Below, piece after piece: positions 1 to 8,963 of a DNA stretch of 63,360 bases. Both the position numbers and the translations under genes were made by a program. The stretch lies in NCBI RefSeq assembly GCF_002027705.1, contig NZ_MBTG01000036.1, positions 1 through 63,360 on the forward strand, in the 5' to 3' direction. Positions within the stretch are counted from its first letter, which is position 1. Each line of letters begins with the position of its first letter. The notes below the pieces were generated by a model, which saw nothing but the letters and a program-made list of their open reading frames with translations, was not told the origin of the DNA and searched no databases. This stretch comes from Paenibacillus ferrarius. Its GTDB lineage: Bacteria > Bacillota > Bacilli > Paenibacillales > NBRC-103111.

Positions 1-1566
1 CTTCGTTGTATAAGCCGTCTTATTGCCGGCCTCATCCTTCACGATTACGTTGAAGTAATAGGTCGTGCCTTCCGTTAATCCCGTCACATTATATGTGCCG
101 ATATCCGCTGTGTAGCTGCCGATTGCCGTTCCGTTCGTTTCGATATTCGCTACCGTGCCTAGGTTATTGCTGCTGGAGCGGTACACTTGGTACTGCAGGG
201 CGCCTTGCGCGCTGACCGCATCCGTCGCTTTGGTCCAGTTCAATGTTACTCCTGTGCCTGTGATGCTTGAGGTGCTTAGCGTACTATTCGACACTACGGG
301 TGCTGTGACGTCTAGAGTGACAACCTGCTTCGTTGTATAGGCCGTCTTATTGCCGGCCTCATCCTTCACGATTACGTTGAAGTAATAGGTTGTGCTTTCC
401 GTTAGTCCCGTCACACTATATGTGCCGATATTCGCGGTGTAGCTGCCGATTGCCGTTCCATTCGTTTCGATGTTCGCTACCGTGCTCAGGTTATTGCTGC
501 TGGAACGGTACACTTGGTACTGCAGGGCTCCTTGCGCGCTGACCGCATCCGTGGCTTTGGTCCAGTTCAATGTTACTCCTGTGCCTGTGATGCCTGAGGT
601 GCTGAGCGTGCCAACAGACACTACGGGTGCTGTGACGTCTAGAGTGACAACCTGCTTCGTTGTATAGGCCGTCTTATTGCCGGCCTCATCCTTAACAATT
701 AAGTTGAAGTAATAGGTCGTGCCTTCCGTTAGTCCCGTCACATTATATGTGCCAATATCCGCTGTGTAGCTGCCGATTGCCGTTCCGTTCGTTTCGATAT
801 TCGCTACCGTGCCTAGATTATTGCTGCTGGAACGGTACACTTGGTACTGCAGGGCGCCTTGCGCGCTGACCGCATCTGTGGCTTTCGCCCAGTTCAGCGT
901 TACTCCAGTTGCGGCAATGCCTGACGTGCTAATCGTACCGTCAGATACCGTCGGTGGGGTGACATCCGCGCCAACCACATTGGCAATCGTAATATGATCA
1001 AAGTTTAAATTCGAAGGTGCCAAGGTATTTGCGAATTTCCAGGTTATCGTTACTGAGGCTACATTGTTGTAATTATAAGTTGACTCTCCAAGCAAGCTGC
1101 TCAATTGAGAAGCAGTAGTTGTAAGGTTTACAGTCCCCGACTTTGAAAGCGTAGCAATTGTAGCACCTCCCAAATCTTTTAAGACAACAGATAGAGAGGT
1201 AAGATTCCCAGAAGTACCATAAGCGCTTATCCCCAAATCCTTAAAGGTAAATGTCTTGCACGTACTCGTACCCGCAGCCTTGATAACAAGGGTTCCTGTT
1301 GTGTCAGGAGCTTGCTGATTCTCAGACCATAACTGCGTTCCTGTAATTGCAAAACCATTGCTCACAACGAATTTATCAGCAAAGATCGCATATCCTGCGC
1401 CTCCACTATTATTCACTTTCAAAGGACCGCTGAAGTCGTAAGTGCCGTCCGCTGTACCACTGGCTGCTGCATACACATTTGAAGAATTTATACTTAAAAC
1501 AATTACAAATGCGAACGAGATAACAATCAATGACAGCAGGCTGAATTTCTTAAACTGTTTTTGCAT
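1..1566 (-). CDS. Secreted FN3-repeat surface protein (N-terminal 522 residues, runs off the window)
   Basis: The gene starts at an ATG at 1566, 10 bases after a GGAGG site, and stays open to base 1, so the C-terminus is missing. Residues 1-33 form a signal peptide (MQKQFKKFSLLSLIV, cleavage near VYA-A). Residues 34-195 form a beta-rich module I cannot name. From about residue 200 come fibronectin type III domains beginning VTPPTVS, with LNWTKATDAVSAQGALQYQV and GLTEGTTYYFNVIVKDEAGN. The FN3 units repeat every 109 residues (327 bp) and are nearly identical at DNA level. The family role is extracellular: FN3 modules space enzyme, adhesion or SLH domains. Function is unknown because the C-terminus is not visible. 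Confidence 0.85.
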   Translation of the reverse strand, partial: MQKQFKKFSLLSLIVISFAFVIVLSINSSNVYAAASGTADGTYDFSGPLKVNNSGGAGYAIFADKFVVSNGFAITGTQLWSENQQAPDTTGTLVIKAAGTSTCKTFTFKDLGISAYGTSGNLTSLSVVLKDLGGATIATLSKSGTVNLTTTASQLSSLLGESTYNYNNVASVTITWKFANTLAPSNLNFDHITIANVVGADVTPPTVSDGTISTSGIAATGVTLNWAKATDAVSAQGALQYQVYRSSSNNLGTVANIETNGTAIGSYTADIGTYNVTGLTEGTTYYFNLIVKDEAGNKTAYTTKQVVTLDVTAPVVSVGTLSTSGITGTGVTLNWTKATDAVSAQGALQYQVYRSSSNNLSTVANIETNGTAIGSYTANIGTYSVTGLTESTTYYFNVIVKDEAGNKTAYTTKQVVTLDVTAPVVSNSTLSTSSITGTGVTLNWTKATDAVSAQGALQYQVYRSSSNNLGTVANIETNGTAIGSYTADIGTYNVTGLTEGTTYYFNVIVKDEAGNKTAYTTK

Positions 1567-1743
1567 GACCCTCTTACCTCCAAAACTTGATTTTTCTAAT
1601 CATCTCTATTCTAGATCCCTGAGACTGGCTCTGATTCGATCGGAGACTTCAACTCATGGATGGAATGATAAGACTTCATAATTTAAGTTTATAATAGTCA
1701 ACTGAAAGAATAATGAAAGACTTGGCTGCTTCTCTTTTGAAAC

Positions 1744-1780
1744 GCAAAAAACCAGCAAACTCAAGAGTTTGCTAGTTTCC
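1744..1780 (-). terminator. Rho-independent terminator of the dehydrogenase-like gene
   Basis: Inverted repeat AGCAAACTC-AA-GAGTTTGCT, followed on the minus strand by GGTTTTTT. It lies just after the stop of the 1802-2785 gene and ahead of the FN3 gene. Confidence 0.75.
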
Positions 1781-1801
1781 ATAACTTCATTTATTAATTG
1801 A

Positions 1802-2785
1802 TCAATTACTTTTCACTGTTAAAATAGCGCCATTTCTCCTCTGCAACGCGTGAACCGTAGCCGTGATTCCCTTTTCGAAGGTTGTTGCCCGCATCGGTCC
1901 AATCAGCCGCTCGTATTTGTCCCCGCTCAAAACAAGAGGCTCTTGCGTCAAATAAAGCATCTCCACAACTTCCTTCATTACGGGCACAGCCAGACCTAGC
2001 AAAGACAACCCCACTCTTCCAAGTGGAATAACCAGCTTGGCGCTTCCGCTTGCCTGCTGGGCTAGTTGCACAATCTCGCTGCCAGCGATCAAGCCTGCGC
2101 CAGGAATATGCCAGTTCTGTCCATACGCATCATCCCTGTCAGCGAGCTCCACGATCATGAAAGCTGCGTCTGGCAAATAAATGAACTCACGGGGGACACG
2201 CATATTGCCAACGAAAAATGTCATCTTGCCAGCCGCAATTGCTTCAAGTGTAGACCCCAGATAAGAAGCCTCATTGGCCGTCGGGCCGTAATAATCCGGC
2301 AAGCGGACGATCATAACCTTAGCCCGGCTCCACCGCGCATCGAACAGCATTTTCTCATAAGCGAGCCTGACTTTACCCTTCCTCGTATGCGGCTGCTTAG
2401 GATGTTCCTCGGTCGCCCGAGCCATCTGTCTTCTTCCATAGGGATAAATCCCGTCAATGACTATTATTTTGATACTTAGCCGATCCGCAGCCTCCATCAC
2501 CGATTCACCAAGAGGAACCAGCTTGTTTACCATCTCGTGATAAGGCACGTTCGCGCAATGGAACAGGACATCCGCACCCTCCGAAGCAGAAACAATATCG
2601 TCTGGGCGAAATGCATCACCTACGGCAATCATCAAATGCTCTGGATGACCCAGATTAGCTCTAAGATCCTCTAGTTTTTGGCGAGATCGCCCAAAGGCTA
2701 CCGTCCGAATCCCTCGCTTGACTAGCTCTTCCACCACTGCAGCACCTGTACCTCCTGTTGCTCCAACTACAATTGCCTTTTCCAC
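1802..2785 (-). CDS. NAD(P)-dependent epimerase/dehydratase family protein (SDR-type Rossmann)
   Basis: About 327 residues. The N-terminus carries a Rossmann dinucleotide motif (VVGATGGTGAAVVEEL) and a further SDR-type core (GADVLFHCANVPYH; IVIDGIYPYGRRQ; VRLPDYYGP). The P-Y-G segment and the distal domain resemble extended SDR/NmrA-like proteins, which act on small metabolites or sense NADP. I prefer the GTG at 2785 over the GTG at 2794, because AGAGGTGA ends 5 bases before 2785, while the earlier GTG lies inside that ribosome site. The gene stands alone between its own promoter, with two operator-like palindromes, and a terminator. The substrate cannot be told from the sequence. Confidence 0.8.
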   Translation of the reverse strand: MEKAIVVGATGGTGAAVVEELVKRGIRTVAFGRSRQKLEDLRANLGHPEHLMIAVGDAFRPDDIVSASEGADVLFHCANVPYHEMVNKLVPLGESVMEAADRLSIKIIVIDGIYPYGRRQMARATEEHPKQPHTRKGKVRLAYEKMLFDARWSRAKVMIVRLPDYYGPTANEASYLGSTLEAIAAGKMTFFVGNMRVPREFIYLPDAAFMIVELADRDDAYGQNWHIPGAGLIAGSEIVQLAQQASGSAKLVIPLGRVGLSLLGLAVPVMKEVVEMLYLTQEPLVLSGDKYERLIGPMRATTFEKGITATVHALQRRNGAILTVKSN

Positions 2786-2809
2786 AGGAATCACCTCTTT
2801 TTATTATTT

Positions 2810-2870
2810 GTGATTGGTCAATCACTAACTTAAAACCAATATAGCATCCAGTAATTGATTGGTCAATCAC
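2810..2870 (-). promoter_or_regulatory. SigmaA-type promoter bracketed by two operator palindromes
   Basis: On the minus strand TTGACC (2861-2866) and TATATT (2838-2843) are separated by exactly 17 bp. Two near-identical palindromes, GTGATTG-GT-CAATCAC (2810-2825) and TTGATTG-GT-CAATCAC (2855-2870), have centres 45 bp apart. One covers the -35 box and the other lies just downstream of the expected start. This is a repressor layout. The palindrome style fits a TetR-family repressor, but no regulator gene is adjacent. The promoter drives the dehydrogenase-like gene. Confidence 0.75.
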
Positions 2871-2904
2871 TTTTTTTGAACAGTTTCTTCTCTCACTGTA
2901 GCTA

Positions 2905-3165
2905 TAACAGGTTCCGATAGTCTCTTGATAGACCTCCTACTTTCTTTGAGCTTCTAGCTCCAGTTGCTTTCTCTAAACCTGCAATTATACATCTTTTTTG
3001 CTCTTGGAATAGCCTCAACGATTAAATTCCTGCGTTTGTGCAGGTTTTTGAAGCTTTTTCTGAATGTACGGCTGAAAAAGATAAAAATGCCTGCACAATT
3101 GCAGGCATTTCCACTTTTTAACCGAATTCACCCGGAAATTCCTGCATTTTTGCAGGCTTTTACAC
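2905..3165. repeat. Dispersed 260-bp intergenic repeat, copy 1, with three TGCAGG hairpins
   Basis: This stretch aligns over its whole length with 44313-44575 at roughly 85-90 percent identity by eye. It holds three CCTGC...GCAGG inverted repeats: 3029-3044, 3085-3110 (11-bp arms AAATGCCTGCA, loop CAAT) and 3141-3156. The middle hairpin is identical in both copies and is followed by T-runs, so it may terminate the upstream leftward SLH gene. I see no open frame in it. Confidence 0.75.
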
Positions 3166-3262
3166 TTGGGTGAACTGAACTCAACTCAACTGATCTGGAA
3201 ACCCCATCATCTATCGACGCTTATCTACTAAATTTGGCTTATGGGGCTGCCTCTATCCTACA

Positions 3263-6200
3263 TTACTTAATAGTACCCAAAAGAGCATTTAAATCCGGAT
3301 TTGCTTGCAAAACATGCAGAACAATAGTCAAAGCCTCTGCTCGAGTAGACTGTTTGTTCGGAGAGAACAACCCGTTACCTTCTCCGCTGATCAGGCCTGC
3401 GGAAGCTGCCGCTTCAATTTGTTCTTTGTTCCACACGCCATTGATGTCCGTAAACACAGTCGTAGCTGGCGTGCTTCCCGCTTTAATCGTTATCAATTTG
3501 CTAATCATAGAAATAATTTCAGCACGTGTTATTTCTTTATTTGGTTTGAAAGTGCCCTCTTCGTAACCAGAAATAATTCCGCTTGCTGTTAAAGCATTAA
3601 TGGAAGATTCTGCCCAATGCCCCGAAGTATCCTTCAGCTTATTGCCAGACCCAGTGGCAGACAAGTCAAATACTTTGGCAATGATGGTCGCAAATTCAGC
3701 ACGTGTAATACTTGCATTGGGATGGAAATTACCATCCGTGTAGCCGTTAACAACACCAAGCTTCACGAAAATAGAAACCGTCGCATCTGCCCAATGAGAA
3801 TTTGTGTCCTTAAATGTAACACTAGGAGCAACCTTAGCTTCTTCAACTTTTTGATTGAGCTTCGCAAAGACATTTGAAAAATTAACAACCTTATCGTTAA
3901 ATTTCACTTCGGTTTTATTCTCTGGTTTTGTTTCTGGTTTTGTTTCTGGTTTAGGATCGACTGAAGGAGGAGTAACTGAACCTGAATCTGATCCCGAGCC
4001 TGATCCTGGCGTAGTATCATCTGGCTTTTTAACCACAGTAACAACTACACTACCCTTTATAGCCGCATTCTCAACAGACGTTGCAGTAACCGTAACAGTA
4101 CCTGCTGTTAAACCTGTCAGCACTCCTTCAGCAGAAATGCTAGCATTCCCGCTTCCTTGACTAACGGTCCAAGTAACACCAGTGTTTGTCGCATTACTAG
4201 GTGCTACAGCAGCATTCAATTGCAGCTTCTCCCCTACGTATACACTGTATGTATTACTGCTCACCGTAATTGCTGTAACAGGAATACTTGCAGGAGTGTT
4301 TTCCAACCATCTCGCATATAAAATGGTGTCACCTGTTATGGCTATTGTTGATCCTGCTGCATAGCTGGTTCCGCTGCCATCCTTTTTTGTATTCCATCCT
4401 GCGAAAGTATAGCCCGTCTTCACTAAATCTACGTCTTGGCTATATACATTAGCCGTTACTCCCTTTGAATAGGCTTTGCCATCCGTCGGAGGCGTCCCGC
4501 TCGTGCTGCCGTTCCCATCATAGTCCACATAGAACTGTACATCTCGCAAGTAAGGGTACCCGTTATTTCGTGATGCGTTGATCGCCCATATACTAGCAAA
4601 ATCCCATTGCTCATAGGTTTGTTGTATCTTCATTGCTTCAGTTGATAGCCCTTTACCTAATCCATTATCCGTTTGCCCTGTTGTTTCGGTGTTGAAGTAA
4701 CTATTCATGATGTCAAATTGAGAGTATGCAGTCAATCCACCTAAACTATTAGCACTGCTGTTAGATTTTCCTGTGACATTACCTATCGCATACGAATTAT
4801 TAATTTCTCCGGTGCTGGAGCCAGCCAAACCGCCGATCTCACTATAACCATTGACACTTCCCGCAGCGTAGCTGTTACTTATGCTTCCCTCGGTAGCGTT
4901 ATTGCCAACTAAACCACCGGTATTATAGGTACTGCTGACGTTCACTTCAGCAAAACTGCGGCTAATCGTTCCTTTGTTGTAGCCAACTAAACCGCCAGCC
5001 GCAGCATTGGCTTCCACACTGCCTGTTACGGAACTGTTACGAATCATTCCTTTGTTGTAGCCAACCAAGCCCCCAGCTTGCAAACCGCCAACTACATTTA
5101 TATCTTCCAAACGGATATGACTGATTTCACTATTCGTTTCCGTTACTCCGAAAAGTCCTAAGTAACTATTCTGAGATCGATTAATAGTTAAATTTCTGAT
5201 TGTAAATCCATTGCCATCGAAGTTCCCTTGAAATCCAAAATCGTTGTCACCAATAGGCAGCCAACCATCTTCAACGCTAGGGAACGAGGTAATATCGGCA
5301 ATCAAACGGTAGTACTTATAGGTATCTAAATGATATCTAATTTCGCTTAACTGCTCCGCGTTGGCAATCTGAAAAGGATCACTTGGTGTACCGGATCCTC
5401 CTGCGAAGGCTACAGGAATCTGCTTAATTAATATCGTTTTAAAAGCAGATTTTTTACTTTCGTCATTTGCCTCGGCCCATACGGTTACAATGCCAGCCGA
5501 GGTCCCAGTCAACACGCCGCTCGCATCAATAGTAGCTGAACCGGTGCCATTGTCAACGGACCATGTGACTGCCTTGTTGGTAGCGTTGACCGGTAAGATC
5601 TCTGCGGCCATAGCCAAGGTATCGCCTATTGTCATACTAGACACATTGCCGTTCGTGGTTATTTTGATATCAGTTACTAATGTCGGTTGTATCGTCATTA
5701 TTTTAGAACCGACCTTTGTACTTCCATCGTTAGCTGTAGCCTTCACAGTAACCGTACCTGCAGTAGTTCCGGTTAACAGGCCGCTCGCATCAATAGTAGC
5801 CGAACCGGTCCCATTGTCAACGGACCATGTGACTGCCTTGTTGGTAGCTTCTACCGGCATAATGGTTGCACTCATAGCCACGGTGCCACCTACTTGCAAT
5901 GTAGCTACATTGCCTTCAGACGCTACTGTCATATTCGTTACAAGATTAGTTCCAGTATGGAAAGGATCATTGGAAATTAACTTTGAACCGGAATATAAAG
6001 AGAGTGGTTCGGTTGTGATCGGATTACTAGTTGATTTAATACGAAAGGTAGCTTCTCCATTCACCGTGAACGTAGAAAAGCCTTCTTTCACCTCATTAGA
6101 CCGATACGTGCTCGTGTCAAAAGGGTCCGTATTGTAAAACATGGATCCAAGCTTTGCCGAATGAGCAAAAACCTCCGTTTGCCCATCCACAAGTTTACCT

Positions 6201-6625
6201 TCTTTATCATAGACGGCAAATGTGACAGATACATACAGGCCTTGAGTTTCTGGCGGTTTAGTTAACTTGACATGGTCGGCAACGAGTATAGGTTTTTGCG
6301 CAGCAATCCCACTAACATTTACCGCAGAAGGTGGATCTCCGACAAAAGAGTAATTAGGAACCCAACTTACTACCCCGTTACTTACATACCCTCCTACTAC
6401 TGTTTTAGACCCCGGATTACTTACGGTTGCCGTAGATGCTCCCGCATTGTAAGGTACTTGAGTTACGTTTCCATCTAAAAATCTGACAAATAGTTGCTCG
6501 GAATCGCTTAATTTATCATTCGGAAAATTAAAGGTGATTGTGCTTGCGGAACTCACGCAGCCACTTAATACAACCAAAATCAAAGTTGAAAGCACAAATA
6601 AACTTCTTAATGAAAATCTCTTCAT
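3263..6625 (-). CDS. Large SLH-domain lipoprotein with Big_2, GLUG and InlB-type repeats
   Basis: About 1120 residues. The start chosen is the ATG at 6625 (MKRFSLRSLFVLST), preceded by GGGAGAG; the longer open frame adds 37 implausible residues. Residues 1-23 are a lipoprotein signal with lipobox LSGC. Two Big_2 Ig-like domains follow (about 228-405), then GLUG repeats (GGLVGYNKG, about 505-632), an InlB B-type repeat (GYTFAGWNTKKDG, about 705-775), a third Big_2 (about 782-860), a PKPETKPETKPENK wall-spanning linker near 895 and three SLH domains (935-1115) ending the protein. SLH domains bind pyruvylated wall polymers, so the protein should sit on the cell surface, possibly held by both lipid and wall. 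Its role is likely adhesion or structure; no enzyme domain is recognised. Confidence 0.88.
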   Translation of the reverse strand: MKRFSLRSLFVLSTLILVVLSGCVSSASTITFNFPNDKLSDSEQLFVRFLDGNVTQVPYNAGASTATVSNPGSKTVVGGYVSNGVVSWVPNYSFVGDPPSAVNVSGIAAQKPILVADHVKLTKPPETQGLYVSVTFAVYDKEGKLVDGQTEVFAHSAKLGSMFYNTDPFDTSTYRSNEVKEGFSTFTVNGEATFRIKSTSNPITTEPLSLYSGSKLISNDPFHTGTNLVTNMTVASEGNVATLQVGGTVAMSATIMPVEATNKAVTWSVDNGTGSATIDASGLLTGTTAGTVTVKATANDGSTKVGSKIMTIQPTLVTDIKITTNGNVSSMTIGDTLAMAAEILPVNATNKAVTWSVDNGTGSATIDASGVLTGTSAGIVTVWAEANDESKKSAFKTILIKQIPVAFAGGSGTPSDPFQIANAEQLSEIRYHLDTYKYYRLIADITSFPSVEDGWLPIGDNDFGFQGNFDGNGFTIRNLTINRSQNSYLGLFGVTETNSEISHIRLEDINVVGGLQAGGLVGYNKGMIRNSSVTGSVEANAAAGGLVGYNKGTISRSFAEVNVSSTYNTGGLVGNNATEGSISNSYAAGSVNGYSEIGGLAGSSTGEINNSYAIGNVTGKSNSSANSLGGLTAYSQFDIMNSYFNTETTGQTDNGLGKGLSTEAMKIQQTYEQWDFASIWAINASRNNGYPYLRDVQFYVDYDGNGSTSGTPPTDGKAYSKGVTANVYSQDVDLVKTGYTFAGWNTKKDGSGTSYAAGSTIAITGDTILYARWLENTPASIPVTAITVSSNTYSVYVGEKLQLNAAVAPSNATNTGVTWTVSQGSGNASISAEGVLTGLTAGTVTVTATSVENAAIKGSVVVTVVKKPDDTTPGSGSGSDSGSVTPPSVDPKPETKPETKPENKTEVKFNDKVVNFSNVFAKLNQKVEEAKVAPSVTFKDTNSHWADATVSIFVKLGVVNGYTDGNFHPNASITRAEFATIIAKVFDLSATGSGNKLKDTSGHWAESSINALTASGIISGYEEGTFKPNKEITRAEIISMISKLITIKAGSTPATTVFTDINGVWNKEQIEAAASAGLISGEGNGLFSPNKQSTRAEALTIVLHVLQANPDLNALLGTIK

Positions 6626-6739
6626 AAATAAACTTCTCTCCCTCTCTTTATTATAGAAATGAGTATACCACCCCTCAATGACAGCAAAATGACAAACTTC
6701 GACAACATGACGACAAAATCCGACGGTAATAAGCAAAAA

Positions 6740-6766
6740 AAGGCCCTAATACATATTAGGCCCTTT
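6740..6766 (-). terminator. Terminator at the end of the glycoside-use operon
   Basis: A 13-bp near-perfect inverted repeat around AGGCCCTAATA with one mismatch, followed on the minus strand by a run of seven T. It lies after the stop of the 6853-8928 gene and before the SLH lipoprotein. Confidence 0.75.
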
Positions 6767-6852
6767 ATTGTTCGATAAATCTAGATTGGAACATATCTTT
6801 AAGTTTCTCGCCAAAGCTCTTAGTACCGTTACCGCACTGTCTTTATAAATGT

Positions 6853-8928
6853 TTAAAGCATTTTATGTATTCCCTCACAGCGTACCGTCCAGGTACCATC
6901 CTGTGGAAACCCGGGAGTTGTCGTATCAGGACCTCCCAACCAACCGCCCGCCATCATGGCAACAGCCGTCAGTAAGCCACCATTGCCAGGCAGATAGATC
7001 GGCAGCCTGCTGGTCTGAAAGTTATGGCCGTTCGGCAGATAGGTATTCTTCTTCTGATCGATCAGAAGAAGATCGACGGCAAGCTCGCCTTCTCCTAGCC
7101 TTGCTGCCGTCATCGCCATCATCGGATAGTCCCAGCCCCACGTATCCTCCCAATGCCAGACACGGACGACTTCCTTCAGTGTTCGCCGCATCGTTTCCGT
7201 ATCTGTCATCAAGCCGGGCAGGATGCCAAGCGGAGCTAGCATCGTCGGATGGTCGTCGATACCCGTCATGCCGCTGAATGTGTCGGGAGCCGTTTCGGCT
7301 GCCACATATAGGCCGTCCGATACAGGAAGTGGAGACAGGTGTTCCAGTACATGATCCCATTTGTCCACTCGTGATAAGCCGAGCCTTTCCCTCCAACGAT
7401 TCGCTGTGGATAAGCCGAAAGCCCAGTAAGCAAGCTCGAAAGTCGGATTCATCGTTACCGCATGATCATAGATTTCTTGCGCTGGTGCAAGCGGCGGTCC
7501 CAAAACATAACGATTGCGAACATCATCCCATTCTGCATAAGAAGCCATGAAATCTGCGCTTAGGAATACGATGTCTTGATACCGCTCTAAGGTGTCACGA
7601 TCGTTTCGTACCGTATACAGCAGTTCAGCAAAATAGATGGGATGCGGCTGCTGCCAGATCAGAAACGGCTCGATAAAGCAGGGAGCATTTATGCCCTCCT
7701 CTGTTACGCACTTTGGCCAACGGGCCCCTTCGTATCCTTGGGATTGTGCCAGTCCTTGCGCTTTGGGGAGTATCTCACCATACCAGCCCAAGTTATTCTC
7801 CAACAACTCAGGACGGTTCCATAGCGCAAAATGCACGGAATGCCACCAATGCATCTCGAGATGGAATTTGCCAGCCCAACTGTTCATCGTCAGTCCCGTC
7901 TCTTGGGGAGGAAGCGATCCGGACGACTGGACAGCGGTCAAATATTGCGAAAGCACGATGCGCCGTTCTAGTTCATGGGCGCGGGAATCCTGACTCCCAG
8001 CCAGTTCTACAGCCCCACCGCTGTTCCAAAAAGCACGCCAATAATTGTGAGATTGCGACAGGACATCCTCGAATTCAGGAAGCGGTGTGGCCTGTTCGTC
8101 CTTAGAATAACGAATCACAAGCTCTGCCTCATCAATATCTGATGTCAATACGAAGTGGTGCGGGTCGCTCGCATCACGTTCGAGGGCGCCATTTGACCAT
8201 TCGGCCGTGACAAAATAGGCATCCTCATCCAATGTTCGTCTTAAACGGACTGAGTGGTCTGTTGATGCTGCAATCTCCGTCTGATGTGCTTCGGGACGAT
8301 CCCATACTGCGCCTGAGCCGCCAAAGGATGCTGATCCATACGGAAAACGCATAGCCAGTTTGAGCTGACCTGATACCAAGAGCTTAGATCTAACCCGGAT
8401 CGCAAGCATATCTTCATCAGGATGACAGCAGGTCAGTACCGTAACCATTTCGCCTGATAAGGAAAAACGGCTGGAGATCACACCTGTCCACAGGTCCAGT
8501 GCTTGTTCAATCTCCTGTAAATTCTCTGGCCTTGCCGGTTCGGCAGTAGGAAGAGTAAGAAGGAATTTGACTGCCCCCAAATGCAGGCGGTGGGGATTCA
8601 TCCGCAGCCACTTGTATTCCTCGCTAGTCTCCTCACGCGGCATGTAGGGAAATCCGATCTCTCTCCCACTAAAAGTGCTATAGTAGGTTTTCGGAAATTT
8701 CTCTACCTCGTAGCCCATTGGATTAGGAGAGGTGTGCCATCCCCAATTCGACAGATGACCCAGCGCGACTCCACCATTCTCGTAGATCTCAGGAAATGTC
8801 TGCAGCCCCGTTGCATCAACGGTGAAGGCATAATTCCCGTTTCCCACCGTTAGTGAAGAAAATTTATCAAAGCTCCTAACGACTGGGTTGTGGCGGCGCA
8901 CTAATTCTTCTCGATTAATTCTATCCAT
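6853..8928 (-). CDS. Six-hairpin glycosidase-like protein
   Basis: 691 residues with no signal peptide, so probably cytoplasmic. The N-terminal half is beta-rich (LTVGNGNYAFTVDATGLQTF). The C-terminal half carries segments typical of (alpha/alpha)6 glycosidases such as the GH65/GH95 clan: LEMHWWHSVHFALWNRPELL near residue 360, GYEGARWPKCVTEEG and WGWDYPMMAMTAARLG. It is the last gene of a leftward run after two GH42 enzymes, with a 35-base gap and its own AGGGAT ribosome site, and it ends at a terminator. The context suggests it trims side chains from an imported galactose-containing oligosaccharide. The catalytic residue and exact family cannot be fixed by eye; it could equally be an uncharacterised glycosidase family. 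Confidence 0.65.
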   Translation of the reverse strand: MDRINREELVRRHNPVVRSFDKFSSLTVGNGNYAFTVDATGLQTFPEIYENGGVALGHLSNWGWHTSPNPMGYEVEKFPKTYYSTFSGREIGFPYMPREETSEEYKWLRMNPHRLHLGAVKFLLTLPTAEPARPENLQEIEQALDLWTGVISSRFSLSGEMVTVLTCCHPDEDMLAIRVRSKLLVSGQLKLAMRFPYGSASFGGSGAVWDRPEAHQTEIAASTDHSVRLRRTLDEDAYFVTAEWSNGALERDASDPHHFVLTSDIDEAELVIRYSKDEQATPLPEFEDVLSQSHNYWRAFWNSGGAVELAGSQDSRAHELERRIVLSQYLTAVQSSGSLPPQETGLTMNSWAGKFHLEMHWWHSVHFALWNRPELLENNLGWYGEILPKAQGLAQSQGYEGARWPKCVTEEGINAPCFIEPFLIWQQPHPIYFAELLYTVRNDRDTLERYQDIVFLSADFMASYAEWDDVRNRYVLGPPLAPAQEIYDHAVTMNPTFELAYWAFGLSTANRWRERLGLSRVDKWDHVLEHLSPLPVSDGLYVAAETAPDTFSGMTGIDDHPTMLAPLGILPGLMTDTETMRRTLKEVVRVWHWEDTWGWDYPMMAMTAARLGEGELAVDLLLIDQKKNTYLPNGHNFQTSRLPIYLPGNGGLLTAVAMMAGGWLGGPDTTTPGFPQDGTWTVRCEGIHKML

Positions 8929-8963
8929 TTTTTACATCCCTACTTGTCGTTATAATTGGACTG

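Noticed and set aside
1796..1807. Palindrome AATTGATCAATT at the dehydrogenase stop codon
   Set aside because: It resembles the upstream operators superficially, but it lies at the 3-prime end, lacks the GTGATTG arm and is short enough to arise by chance.
5490..6137. Long plus-strand open frame over the SLH lipoprotein gene
   Set aside because: It is antisense to Big_2 repeats with clear domain matches, has no ribosome site and no recognisable protein. Similar plus-strand frames at 9120-9848 and 32213-34502 were dropped for the same reason.
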